In this document: piece after piece, positions 1-9,521 of the stretch | How the letters are laid out: every line of letters begins with the position of its first letter | How positions within the stretch are numbered: position 1 is the first letter of the stretch | NCBI RefSeq assembly: GCF_014204625.1 | Contig: NZ_JACHLU010000004.1 | Span: forward strand, 62,001 to 126,000 | Source of the DNA: Gillisella vitis | Lineage (GTDB): Bacteria; Pseudomonadota; Alphaproteobacteria; Rhizobiales; Rhizobiaceae | DNA length: 64,000 bases | Reading direction: 5' to 3' | Notes under the pieces: model-generated | The model's database searches: none | Seen by the model: the letters and a program-made list of their open reading frames with translations, nothing else | Told to the model about the DNA's origin: nothing | Translations under genes and position numbers: made by a program

Positions 1-525
1 GCCAAGCACGCTGCCCATGAAATAGACCGGCAACAACACATCCAGCCCCAAGGATTTCGGATCGCCCACCATGCTGCTGAACACGGCCCCGATGGCGCTA
101 AATCCCACCCATGGCACGTAAATGGTCAGGGCAAAGCCCATGTACCAGGCAAAGGAAACAGTTTTGCCATTCTCGCTATGCTTCACGGTCTCGGCAAATT
201 GCGGATCCGTCATGAAGAAGAAAGCCACAGCCTTTTGCAGGCCGCTCAAATTGTGAAAATAAGGCCCGATGGCTGCCGAATAGAGGATGTGGCGAAAATT
301 GACGGCAAACACTGACAGCACAATCAGCCAGGCAGGCACATCGTGACCAAACAGCTCAATGCCCACCAATTGGCTGGCACCGGCAAAAATGGTGGCACTG
401 GTCAGCGCCGCCTCCAGCACGGTTTGGCCATTGGCAGCCGCCACCGCGCCAAAAAGGGCGGCAAAGGGCAATGTGGACAGGGTCACGGGCAGGCTTTGGC
501 GTGCGCCGCTGATAAATTCAGACAT
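1..525 (-). CDS. AzlC-family branched-chain amino acid permease (C-terminus cut by window edge)
   Basis: The minus-strand frame starts at the ATG at 525 and stays open to the window edge, giving about 175 residues. The N-terminus MSEFISGARQSLPV, the segment ATIFAGASQLVGIELFG and the run NFRHILYSAAIGPYF are typical of AzlC, the large subunit of the AzlC/AzlD exporter of branched-chain amino acids and analogues. Several hydrophobic segments fit an inner-membrane protein. AzlD would be expected beyond the left edge. Family membership is recognised from motifs; the substrate is inferred from the family. Confidence 0.82.
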   Translation of the reverse strand, partial: MSEFISGARQSLPVTLSTLPFAALFGAVAAANGQTVLEAALTSATIFAGASQLVGIELFGHDVPAWLIVLSVFAVNFRHILYSAAIGPYFHNLSGLQKAVAFFFMTDPQFAETVKHSENGKTVSFAWYMGFALTIYVPWVGFSAIGAVFSSMVGDPKSLGLDVLLPVYFMGSVLG

Positions 526-675
526 GACAAGGTTCCGGAGTATGTTCGCGGTGGCTTATGGCACCTGACGTTGATAGGCAAACCAATAAGCGTGATGTTT
601 CGGGTGAATTTTGTTGAACAGCGTCCAATCTACCCGGATACCGTCTGAAATGCTTGAACAAAAGGAACCGCGCCG

Positions 676-924
676 ATGACAAAGCCAATGTTTTCGAAAG
701 AAGAGCTTGCCGAGATGGTTGCACGTATCTCGCGTCATCTGGCCAACGAGTATGATGTGGAACTGGGGCGTTTCGAGGTGGAAGCCCTGATCGAGTTCAT
801 GACCGGCACTATTGGCGTACAATGTTACAATCGCGGCCTGCATGATGCCCAAGCGCTGCTGGCTGAAAACGTCGATCGCTTTAACGATGGCGTCTTTCAG
901 CTTGAGCGCATGATGACAAAGTGA
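676..924 (+). CDS. DUF2164 domain-containing protein
   Basis: An 82-residue protein that begins MTKPMFSKEELAEMVARISR and contains the features of the DUF2164 family: FSKEE near the start, a central acidic helix (DVELGRFEVEALIEF) and YNRGLHDAQALL. Family length is usually 75-90 residues, so it looks complete. No biochemical role is known for the family. It is transcribed divergently from the permease at the left and convergently with panB, whose stop lies 7 bases beyond its own, so it is probably monocistronic. Confidence 0.8.
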   Translation: MTKPMFSKEELAEMVARISRHLANEYDVELGRFEVEALIEFMTGTIGVQCYNRGLHDAQALLAENVDRFNDGVFQLERMMTK

Positions 925-930
925 GGATGA

Positions 931-1758
931 CTACGGCTTGGCTCGCGGCTGAAAGGTGTGCTCCGGCCCCGGAAAGCTGCGGGCCTTGACCTCTGCGGCA
1001 TAGGTCTCTGCGGCGGTGGAGATCACGCCCGCAAGCTCGGCATAATGTTTGACAAAGCGTGGCTTGAAATCATTAAACAGGCCCAGCATGTCATCGGACA
1101 CCAGAATTTGTCCGTCGCAGGCAGGGGATGCGCCAATGCCAATGGTGGGGATGGTCAGGCTCTCTGAAATTTCACGGGCCAGCGGCTCGACAGTGCCCTC
1201 GATGACAATGGCAAAAGCGCCTGCATCGGCGATGGCTTTGGCATCTCGGCGAATGGTGTCGGCTTCCTGCTCGGAATGGCCCTTGGAGCGATAGCCCCCG
1301 GACGTGTTGACCTGTTGCGGCATCAGGCCAACATGGCCCAGTACCGGCACGCCGCGCTGGGTCAGAAATTGCACAGTCTCAGCCATTTCCGCGCCGCCTT
1401 CCAGCTTGATGCCGTCGCAGCCGGTTTCCTTCATCAGCCGTGCAGCATTGCGAAATGCCTGTTGCTTCGATTCCTGATAGGAGCCAAAGGGCATATCCAC
1501 GATGACGCAGGCGTGCCTGACTCCGCGTAACACCGCTTGCCCATGGGCAATCATCATCTCCATGGTCACGCCCACGGTGCTCTCCAGCCCATACAGCACC
1601 ATGCCGAGGCTATCGCCCACCAGCAGCAGATCGCAATGATCATCCAGCAACCGCGCCATGGGTGTGGTGTAAGCCGTGAGGGACACAATTGGCTGTCTGC
1701 CCTTGAGGCTGGCAATATCACTCGGCGTCAATCGCTTCTGGCGAGGAGGGGTGCTCAT
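931..1758 (-). CDS. panB: 3-methyl-2-oxobutanoate hydroxymethyltransferase (PanB)
   Basis: PanB transfers a hydroxymethyl group from 5,10-methylene-tetrahydrofolate to 2-oxoisovalerate to make ketopantoate, the first committed step of pantothenate and CoA synthesis in the cytoplasm. The 275-residue length fits the family. Visible motifs are [32 protein letters not shown] (metal and substrate site), [13 protein letters not shown] and [10 protein letters not shown]. Its ATG overlaps the stop of panC by 4 bases, so the two are translationally coupled in a panC-panB operon. The substrate 2-oxoisovalerate is a product of the ilv pathway, part of which is encoded at 30-42 kb. Confidence 0.97.
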   Translation of the reverse strand: MSTPPRQKRLTPSDIASLKGRQPIVSLTAYTTPMARLLDDHCDLLLVGDSLGMVLYGLESTVGVTMEMMIAHGQAVLRGVRHACVIVDMPFGSYQESKQQAFRNAARLMKETGCDGIKLEGGAEMAETVQFLTQRGVPVLGHVGLMPQQVNTSGGYRSKGHSEQEADTIRRDAKAIADAGAFAIVIEGTVEPLAREISESLTIPTIGIGASPACDGQILVSDDMLGLFNDFKPRFVKHYAELAGVISTAAETYAAEVKARSFPGPEHTFQPRAKP

Positions 1759-2627
1759 GCGGCAGCTTCTTTCTCAATGGCATCAAGGCTGATCACGCGA
1801 TTATCCAGCAGTTTTGTCTTGCCAATCCGCACAAACAGCAGGACCAGAAACGGCTGATCAAGCCTCTCCAGCGGTGCCAGCGTATCGGGATGGCGCACGG
1901 CCACGATTTCGGCTTTTGCCAAGGGTTCATGAGCAATGAAAGCGGTGAGGGCGGCTTCCATTGCTGTGGGACCGACAATCCCGCTGCGGCGAAGTTTCAA
2001 CGCCTCATCCAGTGCTTTGGGCACAATGACGGCAGCGGCGCGTTCACGCTCACTCAAATAAACGTTGCGCGATGAGCAGGCCAACCCATCGGCCTCGCGC
2101 ACCGTTGACACGGGCACGATACGCACAGGCTGGGCCAGATCCTCCACCATGCGCCGAATGATGGCCACCTGCTGATAATCTTTCTCGCCAAAATAGGCCG
2201 CATCCGGCTGCACGATATTGAAAAGCTTGGTGACAACCGTGGCCACACCGGCAAAATGGCCGGGCCTTGCCGCCCCCTCCAGCTCGCCGCCCAGTTTGGG
2301 CAAGTCCACCACAGTCTCCATCGGGCGGGGATACATATCCTCCACCCCCGGCGCAAACAGGTAATCGACGCCAGCCGCCTGCAACATGGCGCTGTCGCGG
2401 GCCAGATCGCGCGGATAGGCGGCCAGATCTTCGTTTTTGCCAAATTGCAGCGGATTGACGAAGATGGAAACGACCGTAATAGCATTTTCAGCACGGGCTT
2501 TCGCCACCAGTGTCAAATGCCCCTCATGCAGATAGCCCATGGTGGGCACAAAGCCGATAGCGTCGCCTTTGCGCCGGTAGGGGGCAAGCTTTTGCCGCAA
2601 GGCAGCAATGCTGGTGATGGTTTCCAT
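1755..2627 (-). CDS. panC: Pantothenate synthetase (PanC)
   Basis: PanC condenses pantoate with beta-alanine using ATP, forming pantothenate through a pantoyl-adenylate. The 290-residue protein shows the nucleotidyl-transferase signature [16 protein letters not shown] near residue 27, [10 protein letters not shown], and the ATP-binding segments FGEKDYQQ and SSRNVYLS. The start at 2627 has a strong Shine-Dalgarno (GGGAGGAG) a few bases upstream. It is the first gene of the panC-panB operon and overlaps panB by 4 bases. The pncA gene lies upstream on the same strand, 54 bases away. Confidence 0.97.
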   Translation of the reverse strand: METITSIAALRQKLAPYRRKGDAIGFVPTMGYLHEGHLTLVAKARAENAITVVSIFVNPLQFGKNEDLAAYPRDLARDSAMLQAAGVDYLFAPGVEDMYPRPMETVVDLPKLGGELEGAARPGHFAGVATVVTKLFNIVQPDAAYFGEKDYQQVAIIRRMVEDLAQPVRIVPVSTVREADGLACSSRNVYLSERERAAAVIVPKALDEALKLRRSGIVGPTAMEAALTAFIAHEPLAKAEIVAVRHPDTLAPLERLDQPFLVLLFVRIGKTKLLDNRVISLDAIEKEAAA

Positions 2628-2681
2628 ATCGGCTCCTCCCGATCATCCATGCCGCTGACATAATCGCCGTTTGCAGCCCAC

Positions 2682-3326
2682 TCAAGCCTGAATGTCGATT
2701 TGCCCTAGAATGCTGCTGCTGGTGATAATCGTCACGCCACGGTTCTGCATCTCGTCAATGGCGGCTTCCACCGTTTGCGGATCAATGCCCCGGCTGCCAT
2801 CCACAATGAAGCGCGTTTTGACGGCAGGCAGCATATCCACGGCATCAAGGGCGGAAAATTTCACGCAAAAATCAGTGGCCAGCCCCATGATGTCCAGCTC
2901 GATCACGCCTTTTGCTTTCAGATAGGCGTCCAGCCCGGTCAGGCTTGTCTGATCATTGTCGCGGAAGGCGGAATAGCTGTCCACGGCTGGATTTTCGCCT
3001 TTGGTCTGAATGTAATCAATACGATCGACCATCAGGTCGGGGTGAAGCTCGGCATCATTCGTGCCTTGCACGCAATGATCAGGCCACATGACCTGTGGCT
3101 TGCCCGAAAGCTCCCCCATTTCAAACGGCTGCTTGCCCGGATGCATTGAGGCAAAGCTGCCGTGATGGGCCGGATGCCAATCCTTGGAGGCAACGATCAG
3201 GCCATAATGCCCGCTGGCCATCAGGGCATTGGCAATCGGCACGATCTTGTCGCCCTCTGTCACCGGCAGATTTCCGCCCGGGCAAAAGCCGTTTTGAATA
3301 TCAATCAGCAGCAGGGCTTTTGTCAT
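2682..3326 (-). CDS. pncA: Nicotinamidase / pyrazinamidase (PncA)
   Basis: A 214-residue isochorismatase-fold amidase that hydrolyses nicotinamide to nicotinate and ammonia in NAD salvage. The start MTKALLLIDIQNGFCPGG carries the catalytic Asp of the DxQNxF motif, SKDWHPAHHGSFA supplies the metal-binding His residues, and IMGLATDFCVKFSALDA has the nucleophilic Cys. It lies upstream of panC on the same strand; the spacing allows co-transcription but does not prove it. Confidence 0.95.
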   Translation of the reverse strand: MTKALLLIDIQNGFCPGGNLPVTEGDKIVPIANALMASGHYGLIVASKDWHPAHHGSFASMHPGKQPFEMGELSGKPQVMWPDHCVQGTNDAELHPDLMVDRIDYIQTKGENPAVDSYSAFRDNDQTSLTGLDAYLKAKGVIELDIMGLATDFCVKFSALDAVDMLPAVKTRFIVDGSRGIDPQTVEAAIDEMQNRGVTIITSSSILGQIDIQA

Positions 3327-3511
3327 GATGCAGAAACTTTCTCCAAGTCGGTTACCTGTGGTAATCGATTGTATTCTATAGATGAAATTCTGATTTAGCC
3401 ATTGTTTTCATCTTGTTTTGGTACAGGTTAACGAAGTCGAAAGCAAGCATGGCAACAAAACTTTAACCATGATGGGGTTAAAACGAATCACTCACGTAAA
3501 GGATGGTTCGA

Positions 3512-3793
3512 ATGCCCAACACTGCCGCCCAACTCCAGCCCGCTCCATCGTCGCTTGCCTTTTTTCCGCTGGCCAGCCGTCGTGATCTGGTGCGCAGCGC
3601 AGCAGTAACGCTTGACCGCCTTCAGGGCGAAAACGCCACTGTCTTCTGGCGCACCACCTGCCGCCAGCTCGGTGCCGAACTCCTCGACCTCGGCTGCCCC
3701 GAAGCCGACATGCGCGCTGAGATCATGGATTTTCAGGACGCCGTGCAAATGGAACTGATGTGGATGCATCAGGGCGATGAAGCGAAAGCGTGA
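3512..3793 (+). CDS. Small conserved rhizobial protein, DUF6074-like
   Basis: About 93 residues with the core FFPLASRRDLVRSAAVTLDR, then a segment FWRTTCRQLGAELLDLGCPEAD and an acidic C-terminus. This resembles the short DUF6074-type proteins common in Rhizobiales, whose function is unknown. ATG codons exist at 3503 and 3512; the second is chosen because AAAGGA lies about 8 bases upstream of it. It has no signal peptide or membrane segment and looks like a free-standing gene. Family assignment is from memory of the motif and is moderate. Confidence 0.6.
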   Translation: MPNTAAQLQPAPSSLAFFPLASRRDLVRSAAVTLDRLQGENATVFWRTTCRQLGAELLDLGCPEADMRAEIMDFQDAVQMELMWMHQGDEAKA

Positions 3794-3814
3794 GTCTCGT
3801 GCCGTAATGATGGC

Positions 3815-4243
3815 CTAAGACAACGCTTGCCAAGGGTTGATCAGGATGACGCCGGTTCCCTCGAAATCCGCAGAATTTCTGGTGACGACGGCCATGCCGT
3901 GAACCAAGGCTGTTGCCGCGATAAGCGCATCGCTTTCATTGCGGCGGTCCGGAACGTGAAGATGGGCGCAGCGCGTCGCTACCGCATCGTCGATGACAAG
4001 AATGCGCCCCGCAAATTCTGGCCGAACGCGGCTATCCATCCAGCTCCGTAGACGAGATGCCTGAACCATATCGCGTCGCTGGAGGCTCAAAATGCCGCGC
4101 TCCAGCTCAAGGATGGTGATCGCGGAAATGAACAGCCTGTCAGGGTTCTGGGCGGCAACCCAAGATGTGACATTTCTGTCCGCCTTACCGTCTCCGGTTT
4201 TGCGCAGTTCCGAGACGACATTTGTGTCCAGCAGATAGTTCAA
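3815..4243 (-). CDS. vapC: VapC-type PIN-domain toxin ribonuclease
   Basis: A 142-residue PIN-domain protein. The acidic metal-binding residues expected of the family are visible: Asp in MNYLLDTNVVSELRK, Glu in ILELERGIL, Asp in NESDALIAATAL, and a late polar motif RNSADFEGTG. Family members are Mg-dependent RNases that cleave tRNA or rRNA when free of antitoxin. The start codon overlaps the antitoxin stop by 4 bases, the usual antitoxin-toxin order. All key residues are present, so the toxin looks intact. The closest type is FitB-like VapC. Confidence 0.92.
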   Translation of the reverse strand: MNYLLDTNVVSELRKTGDGKADRNVTSWVAAQNPDRLFISAITILELERGILSLQRRDMVQASRLRSWMDSRVRPEFAGRILVIDDAVATRCAHLHVPDRRNESDALIAATALVHGMAVVTRNSADFEGTGVILINPWQALS

Positions 4244-4503
4244 GACAAATCGACCTCACGGACCGAAATCGTGGCACGTGGGGTATCGAATTCAATCGTC
4301 GACAAACCGGGCATGGACAGCGCATCAACAAGGTTGCGACGCCTGCCACTCAGGCGTTGAAACTCGTCATAAGTCATCAACACATGCGAAGGCTGACCGC
4401 GATCGGTAATGATCACGGGGCCAGTCTCGGCGGCGCGTTTTGCGCGGCTGACATCTTGATTGAGTTCTCGGCTTGTTAAGTGGATCATATCCATCAATCT
4501 CAA
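4240..4503 (-). CDS. Phd/YefM-type antitoxin
   Basis: An 87-residue protein with an N-terminal DNA-binding half (SRELNQDVSRAKRAAETGPV, then IITDRGQPSHVLMTYDEFQRL) typical of Phd/YefM antitoxins. The C-terminal tail would neutralise the adjacent PIN toxin. It is the first gene of the pair and is translationally coupled to vapC. Inverted repeats just upstream fit autorepression by the antitoxin-toxin complex, which is how this family is normally controlled. Confidence 0.9.
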   Translation of the reverse strand: MRLMDMIHLTSRELNQDVSRAKRAAETGPVIITDRGQPSHVLMTYDEFQRLSGRRRNLVDALSMPGLSTIEFDTPRATISVREVDLS

Positions 4504-4548
4504 TGTAGTGACATACCTACATATAATCTATGTCGGTTGACTCGGCAA
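4504..4548 (-). promoter_or_regulatory. Promoter and probable operator of the phd-vapC pair
   Basis: Read on the minus strand, TTGCCG (4548-4543) and TATATG (4525-4520) are separated by 17 bases, a good sigma-70-type spacing. Two short inverted repeats overlap this region: ACATA/TATGT (4519-4533) and TGTAG/CTACA (4504-4521). Palindromes over the -10 region are what Phd-family autorepression requires. The site is predicted from sequence only. Confidence 0.55.
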
Positions 4549-4558
4549 GCTGAGACAC

Positions 4559-7096
4559 TCAAGCCCGCTCCACAAACCCATCCAGCACACGCTTTTGCCC
4601 AGCCCGATCAAAATCAATCGTCAGCTTGTTGCCCTCAACGCCAGACACATTGCCGTTGCCGAACTTGATGTGGAACACGCGGTCGCCCACCGCAAATTTT
4701 GATGGCTCACTGGCCGTTGATTTCGCCACCAATTGCCCATCAATGGTTTGGCCGCGGGGGCCGCTCTCGCCGTAGCCGATGCGCTCGACGCTGTGGCCGG
4801 AGCGGTTGCCCCAGTTTTCGCGGGTGGCGTCGGTTTTGTTGGCTTGGGCGCGTTTCCAGCCGGGGGTGGAGTAGTTGTTCTGAAACGGTTCCTGCTTGTC
4901 AAAGCGTGATTGGCCATAGCCACCGCCGCGACCATAGCCGCCGTAGCTGGTCTCAGCTTCGGCCACTTCCACATGGGCAGGTGGCAGTTCTTCCAGAAAG
5001 CGCGAGGGCAGGGTGGATTGCCACAACCCATGGATACGGCGGTTGGAGACGAACCACAGGTGGCAGCGGCGCTTGGCGCGGGTGAGGCCGACGTAGGCGA
5101 GGCGGCGTTCTTCCTCAAGGCCAGCGCGGCCGCTTTCGTCCAGCGCGCGCTGGTGCGGAAACAGGCCTTCTTCCCAGCCGGGCAGAAACACGGTTTCAAA
5201 CTCCAGCCCCTTGGCGGAATGCAGAGTCATGATGGAGATGGCATCCATATTTTCGTTCTGCTCAACATCCATCACCAGTGAGACGTGTTCCAGAAAGCCA
5301 CGCAGGCTCTCAAAACTTTCCATCGAGCGGATCAATTCTTTCAGGTTTTCCAACCTGCCGGGCGCTTCCGCCGATTTGTCGTTCTGCCACATGGCGGTAT
5401 AGCCGCTCTCGTCGAGAATTTTCTCGGCCAGTTCCGTGTGGGGCGTGGTATCCAGCAAATCCTGCCAGCGGCTGAAATCGGCCACCACATCCAGCAGGGA
5501 TTTGCGCGCCTTTGGCTTCAGCTCATCGGTCAGGACAATATCGCCAGCGGCCTGCAACATCGGAATGTTGCGAGCGCGGGCATAGTCATGCAGGGTGCGA
5601 ATGGTGGTGTCACCCAAACCGCGCTTGGGGGTGTTGACGATGCGCTCAAACGCCAGATCATCTGCCGGTTGGCAGACCATGCGGAAATAGGCCATGGCAT
5701 CGCGGATTTCCAGCCGCTCATAAAAGCGCGGACCGCCGATAACCCGATAATTCAGGCCAAGCGTGACAAACCGATCTTCAAACTCGCGCATCTGAAAGGA
5801 TGCGCGCACCAGAATGGCCATGTCATTCAGCTTGTGCTGGTTGCGCTGGAGCTGCTCGATTTCCTCGCCCACGGCGCGGGCTTCTTCTTCCGAATCCCAT
5901 GCCGCGTGCACCACCACCTTTTCATCATTGGGGTCCACGCGGTCGGTAAACAGCGTCTTACCCAGACGGCCCTCGTTATGGGCAATCAAATGGCCCGCCG
6001 CGCCGAGGATATGCTCGGTTGAGCGATAATTTCGCTCCAGCTTGATGACTTTTGCGCCCGGGAAATCTTTCTCGAACCGCAAAATATTATCCACTTCAGC
6101 GCCACGCCAGCCGTAAATCGACTGATCATCATCCCCCACGCAGCAGATGTTCACAGAGCCGTTTGTGACTTTGCCGTCAGCATTCTTGCTGCCGGGCCGC
6201 TGCGCCAAAAGCCGCAGCCACATATATTGTGCCGTGTTGGTATCCTGATACTCATCCACCAGAATATAGCGAAAACGCTGGTGGTATTCGCGCAGCACAT
6301 CGGGGTTGGCGCGGAACATGCGGATGGGGTGCAGCAGCAGATCCCCAAAATCGCAGGCGTTCAGGCTTTTCAGCCGGGTTTGGTAGGCGGCATAAAGCTC
6401 GCGGCCCCGGCCATTGGCAAAGGCGCGGGCATCGCCCTCGGGAATTTGCGCGGGGTCGAGGCCCTTGTTTTTCCAGCCGTCAATCATGGCGGCAAATTGT
6501 TTGGCGGGCCAGCGCTTGTCATCCAGCCCTTCGGCCTGAATGATCTGTTTGATCAGCCGCACCACATCATCGGTATCCAGAATGGTGAAATCGGACGACA
6601 GGCCGACCAGTTCCGCATGGCGGCGCAAAAGCTTCACACCGATGGAGTGGAAGGTGCCAAGCCATGGCATTCCTTCAACGGCACCGCCGACGAGAACGCC
6701 AATGCGCTCCTTCATTTCGCGGGCGGCCTTGTTGGTGAAGGTCACGGCCAGAATCTGGCTGGGAAAGGCGCGGCCCGTGGCCAGTACATGGGCAATACGG
6801 GTGGTGAGCACACGGGTTTTGCCCGTTCCGGCACCGGCCAGCACCAGCACGGGCCCATCCAGTGTTTCCACGGCTTCACGCTGTTCCGGGTTGAGACCAG
6901 AGAGATAATCCGGCGCACGCGCCTGATCGCGCGCGGCAATGGCGCGCGCCGCAATGCCCAATGTGCTGCCCATAGGCGCTGGACTGGAAACGTCCGCAAC
7001 GCCAGCATTTTCAACAGCAGACTCCATGCCCTTTGCGGTTTTACGCGGCGCGGGCTCTTCATCAAAGAAGGGTATATCATCAAAACCAGTGCTCAT
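4559..7096 (-). CDS. uvrD: UvrD/PcrA-type ATP-dependent DNA helicase II
   Basis: An 845-residue superfamily 1A 3'-5' helicase. Motif I (LAGAGTGKTRVLTTRI) lies near residue 90, followed by FTNKAAREMKER, the DEYQDTN Walker B region, GDDDQSIYGWRGA, and the C-terminal motifs MTLHSAKGLEFETVFLPGWEEG and AYVGLTRAKRR. The C-terminus has the Gly/Tyr-rich linker and a final FAVGDRVFHIKFGNGNV segment, as in PcrA/UvrD, which binds RNA polymerase. The role is nucleotide-excision and mismatch repair. The ATG at 7096 is preferred over a TTG nine bases upstream. The gene stands alone, downstream of the toxin-antitoxin promoter and divergent from pstS. Confidence 0.95.
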   Translation of the reverse strand: MSTGFDDIPFFDEEPAPRKTAKGMESAVENAGVADVSSPAPMGSTLGIAARAIAARDQARAPDYLSGLNPEQREAVETLDGPVLVLAGAGTGKTRVLTTRIAHVLATGRAFPSQILAVTFTNKAAREMKERIGVLVGGAVEGMPWLGTFHSIGVKLLRRHAELVGLSSDFTILDTDDVVRLIKQIIQAEGLDDKRWPAKQFAAMIDGWKNKGLDPAQIPEGDARAFANGRGRELYAAYQTRLKSLNACDFGDLLLHPIRMFRANPDVLREYHQRFRYILVDEYQDTNTAQYMWLRLLAQRPGSKNADGKVTNGSVNICCVGDDDQSIYGWRGAEVDNILRFEKDFPGAKVIKLERNYRSTEHILGAAGHLIAHNEGRLGKTLFTDRVDPNDEKVVVHAAWDSEEEARAVGEEIEQLQRNQHKLNDMAILVRASFQMREFEDRFVTLGLNYRVIGGPRFYERLEIRDAMAYFRMVCQPADDLAFERIVNTPKRGLGDTTIRTLHDYARARNIPMLQAAGDIVLTDELKPKARKSLLDVVADFSRWQDLLDTTPHTELAEKILDESGYTAMWQNDKSAEAPGRLENLKELIRSMESFESLRGFLEHVSLVMDVEQNENMDAISIMTLHSAKGLEFETVFLPGWEEGLFPHQRALDESGRAGLEEERRLAYVGLTRAKRRCHLWFVSNRRIHGLWQSTLPSRFLEELPPAHVEVAEAETSYGGYGRGGGYGQSRFDKQEPFQNNYSTPGWKRAQANKTDATRENWGNRSGHSVERIGYGESGPRGQTIDGQLVAKSTASEPSKFAVGDRVFHIKFGNGNVSGVEGNKLTIDFDRAGQKRVLDGFVERA

Positions 7097-7105
7097 ACCG
7101 CTCAA

Positions 7106-7403
7106 TGTAGTGATTCGGGCCTGAAAGGCTAGTCGGATGTTCCGGTTTTATTCCGAATTTTGCGGCAATCTGTTCAATCCATGTGTTGAGGTGCCTATTT
7201 CAAGTTATCACGAAATATTGATTTCCATAGATTATGTTTAATTTCAATCTTGTTATATTTTAAATTATAATATTATTCTTATTGTGTGTATTCACAGGTT
7301 TGTTACTGACTTATTTCAGTATTAAATTGTCACAAAAGCTTTGCGAAACAAGCGTAGGCCGATCTCAGTCCAAAAACTTGTGACGATAACAGGGAATAAT
7401 ATC
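7106..7403 (+). promoter_or_regulatory. AT-rich intergenic region upstream of pstS
   Basis: About 300 bases between the divergent uvrD and pstS genes, much more AT-rich than the coding DNA, especially 7200-7330. It must carry promoters in both directions. TGTTAC at 7301 and TGTCAC at 7328 resemble Pho-box half-sites, but their spacing does not match the 11-base periodicity of a PhoB site, so PhoB control is only suspected. Confidence 0.35.
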
Positions 7404-8456
7404 ATGACTCTGATCAGAAAACTCACCATGGGCGCAACCGTTGCTGCCCTGAGCCTGACATTGGCCAGCGCGACATTTGCGGCTGACATTGCGGGTGCCG
7501 GCTCCAGCTTCATCTATCCTGTTTTCGCCAAGTGGGGCGAAGCCTATAAAGCCAAGACGGGTATCAATCTGAACTACCAGTCGATTGGCTCTGGCGGGGG
7601 CATCAAACAGGTTGAAGCCAAGACCGTAACGTTCGGCGCAACAGACAAGCCTTTGAGCGATGAAGAGCTGGAAAAGAACGGCCTGACCCAGTTTCCCATG
7701 ATCATGGGCGGCATTGTGCCAATGTATAACGTTGAAGGCATCAAGCCCGGCGAACTGGTGCTGGATGGCAAGGCGCTTGAAGCAATCTACATGGGAACAA
7801 TTACCAAGTGGAATGATCCGGCCATTGTGGCCTTGAACAAGGGTGCAAAGCTGCCCGATCAGGCCATCGTTGTCGTGCACCGCGCCGATGGTTCCGGCAC
7901 GACCTTTAACTTCACCGATTATCTCAGCAAGGTTTCGGCTGACTGGAAGAGCAAGATCGGCTCTGACACGGCCGTTGAATGGCCGGTTGGCGTGGGTGCC
8001 AAGGGTTCTGAAGGCGTTGCCAACACCGTCAAGCAGACCGCGGGCGCGATTGGCTACAATGAATATGCCTATGTGATCCAGAACCACCTTGGCTATGCCA
8101 AGATGGTCAATGCTGCTGGCAAGACCGTTGAGCCTTCGCTGGACAGCTTTGCTGCCGCTGCTGCCAATGCCGACTGGGCGCACGCCAGGAACTTCAATCT
8201 GGTGATCACCAATCAGCCCGGCGACAAGAGCTGGCCGATTGCTGCCTCCACCTGGGTTTTGATCCACAAGACACCTGAAGACAAGGCTGCAACCGAAGCG
8301 GCGCTGAAGTTCTTCGCATGGGCGTACAAGGATGGCACAGCTGAAGCCAAGGCCCTGCAATATGTTGCCATTCCAAAGCCGGTCGTGACTCTGATCGAAA
8401 AGTCATGGGAAGACACCATCAAGGCAGATGGCAAGCCTGTTTTCAAGGCGATGTAA
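7404..8456 (+). CDS. pstS: Phosphate ABC transporter substrate-binding protein PstS
   Basis: Periplasmic phosphate-binding protein of the high-affinity Pst importer. The ATG at 7404 gives 350 residues with a clear signal peptide ([18 protein letters not shown]... ASATFA, cleaved before ADIAGAGSS). The phosphate-site motifs [27 protein letters not shown] and [16 protein letters not shown] are present. An in-frame start at 7341 would bury the signal peptide, so it was rejected; AGGGA lies upstream of 7404. It is the first gene of pstSCAB; a hairpin after it probably keeps its message more abundant than the rest. Confidence 0.96.
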   Translation: MTLIRKLTMGATVAALSLTLASATFAADIAGAGSSFIYPVFAKWGEAYKAKTGINLNYQSIGSGGGIKQVEAKTVTFGATDKPLSDEELEKNGLTQFPMIMGGIVPMYNVEGIKPGELVLDGKALEAIYMGTITKWNDPAIVALNKGAKLPDQAIVVVHRADGSGTTFNFTDYLSKVSADWKSKIGSDTAVEWPVGVGAKGSEGVANTVKQTAGAIGYNEYAYVIQNHLGYAKMVNAAGKTVEPSLDSFAAAAANADWAHARNFNLVITNQPGDKSWPIAASTWVLIHKTPEDKAATEAALKFFAWAYKDGTAEAKALQYVAIPKPVVTLIEKSWEDTIKADGKPVFKAM

Positions 8457-8484
8457 TCCTTGCCTCTTGCTGTTGGAACTCTTG

Positions 8485-8510
8485 GCAGCGGGTGTTCACG
8501 CACCCGCTGC
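8485..8510 (+). terminator. Hairpin between pstS and pstC
   Basis: A perfect 10-base inverted repeat, GCAGCGGGTG and CACCCGCTGC, with a 6-base loop, followed only by CTTCTT rather than a clean T-run. It lies 29 bases after the pstS stop. Such a structure commonly acts as a partial terminator or RNA-stabilising element that gives more binding protein than permease. The effect here is inferred. Confidence 0.65.
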
Positions 8511-8545
8511 TTCTTGCATAAACATTCTCATTTCTGGGGTTTCGG

Positions 8546-9511
8546 ATGATGATTGAAGGCCAGTCGCCGTTGCGCGATGGTGAGGCGGGGGCCAAGAGCC
8601 AACGGCTTCAGGATGCCGTTTTCATCAAGACAACGTGGCTGTGCGCCATGCTGGTGATGGTGGTTCTTCTCGGCGTTTTCCTGTCTCTGTTGATCGATTC
8701 CCTTCCGGCCTGGCGTGAATTTGGCTTGAGCTTCATCTGGAATGAACGCTGGAGCCCCGCCAAGGATATTTATGGCGCGGCGGCACCGATCTATGGCACG
8801 CTGATCACCTCGGTGATTGCGCTGGTGCTTGGCGTGCCAATCAGCTTTGGCATTGCCATTTTTCTCAGTGAAATCTGCCCCATGCCATTGCGCAGGCCCA
8901 TTGGTGTGGCGGTTGAGCTTCTGGCGGGTATTCCCAGTATCATCTATGGGTTATGGGGCTTTTTCGTTCTGGCCCCGATCATGCAAACCTCGGTGCAGCC
9001 GTTTCTGGTGGATGTGTTTGGCAATGTGCCGGGGCTGGGCCTGTTGTTCAGCGGTGCGCCTTACGGCATTGGGATGCTGACCGCAGGCGTTGTGCTGGCC
9101 ATCATGATCCTGCCATTTATCACCTCGGTGACGCGCGATGTGTTCAGCACGGTGCCGGTGCTGCTGCGGGAATCGGCCTATGGCATGGGCATGACCACCT
9201 GGGAAGTGGTGTTCAACATCATCATTCCCTATACCCGCCGTGGCTTGATTGGTGGCGTCATGCTGGGTCTGGGCCGTGCGCTGGGCGAGACCATGGCGGT
9301 CACATTTGTGATTGGCAATTCCCATCGCATTGCCTCGTCGTTGCTGGCTCCGGCCACCACGATTTCGGCCTCGATTGCCAATGAATTCAGTGAGGCGACG
9401 TCGGATCTCTATTCATCCAGCCTGATTGCGCTGGGTCTCATCCTGTTCTTCATCACCTTCGGCGTGCTGGCGATTGCCAAGTGGCTCATCGGCCGCAGTG
9501 AAACCTATTGA
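8546..9511 (+). CDS. pstC: Phosphate ABC transporter permease PstC
   Basis: A 321-residue inner-membrane permease of the Pst system. It has a short cytoplasmic N-terminus, a first membrane helix near residues 33-55, a periplasmic loop with [20 protein letters not shown] (typical of PstC), and the transporter coupling loop [21 protein letters not shown]. About six membrane segments are visible. It pairs with PstA to form the channel and is followed by pstA after 10 bases. The start at 8546 begins [10 protein letters not shown]. Confidence 0.95.
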   Translation: MMIEGQSPLRDGEAGAKSQRLQDAVFIKTTWLCAMLVMVVLLGVFLSLLIDSLPAWREFGLSFIWNERWSPAKDIYGAAAPIYGTLITSVIALVLGVPISFGIAIFLSEICPMPLRRPIGVAVELLAGIPSIIYGLWGFFVLAPIMQTSVQPFLVDVFGNVPGLGLLFSGAPYGIGMLTAGVVLAIMILPFITSVTRDVFSTVPVLLRESAYGMGMTTWEVVFNIIIPYTRRGLIGGVMLGLGRALGETMAVTFVIGNSHRIASSLLAPATTISASIANEFSEATSDLYSSSLIALGLILFFITFGVLAIAKWLIGRSETY

Positions 9512-9521
9512 GGATATTCGG

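Noticed and set aside
7301..7333. Possible Pho box upstream of pstS (TGTTAC and TGTCAC).
   Set aside because: The two half-sites are 27 bases apart, not the 11-base repeat of a PhoB site, so I did not call a Pho box.
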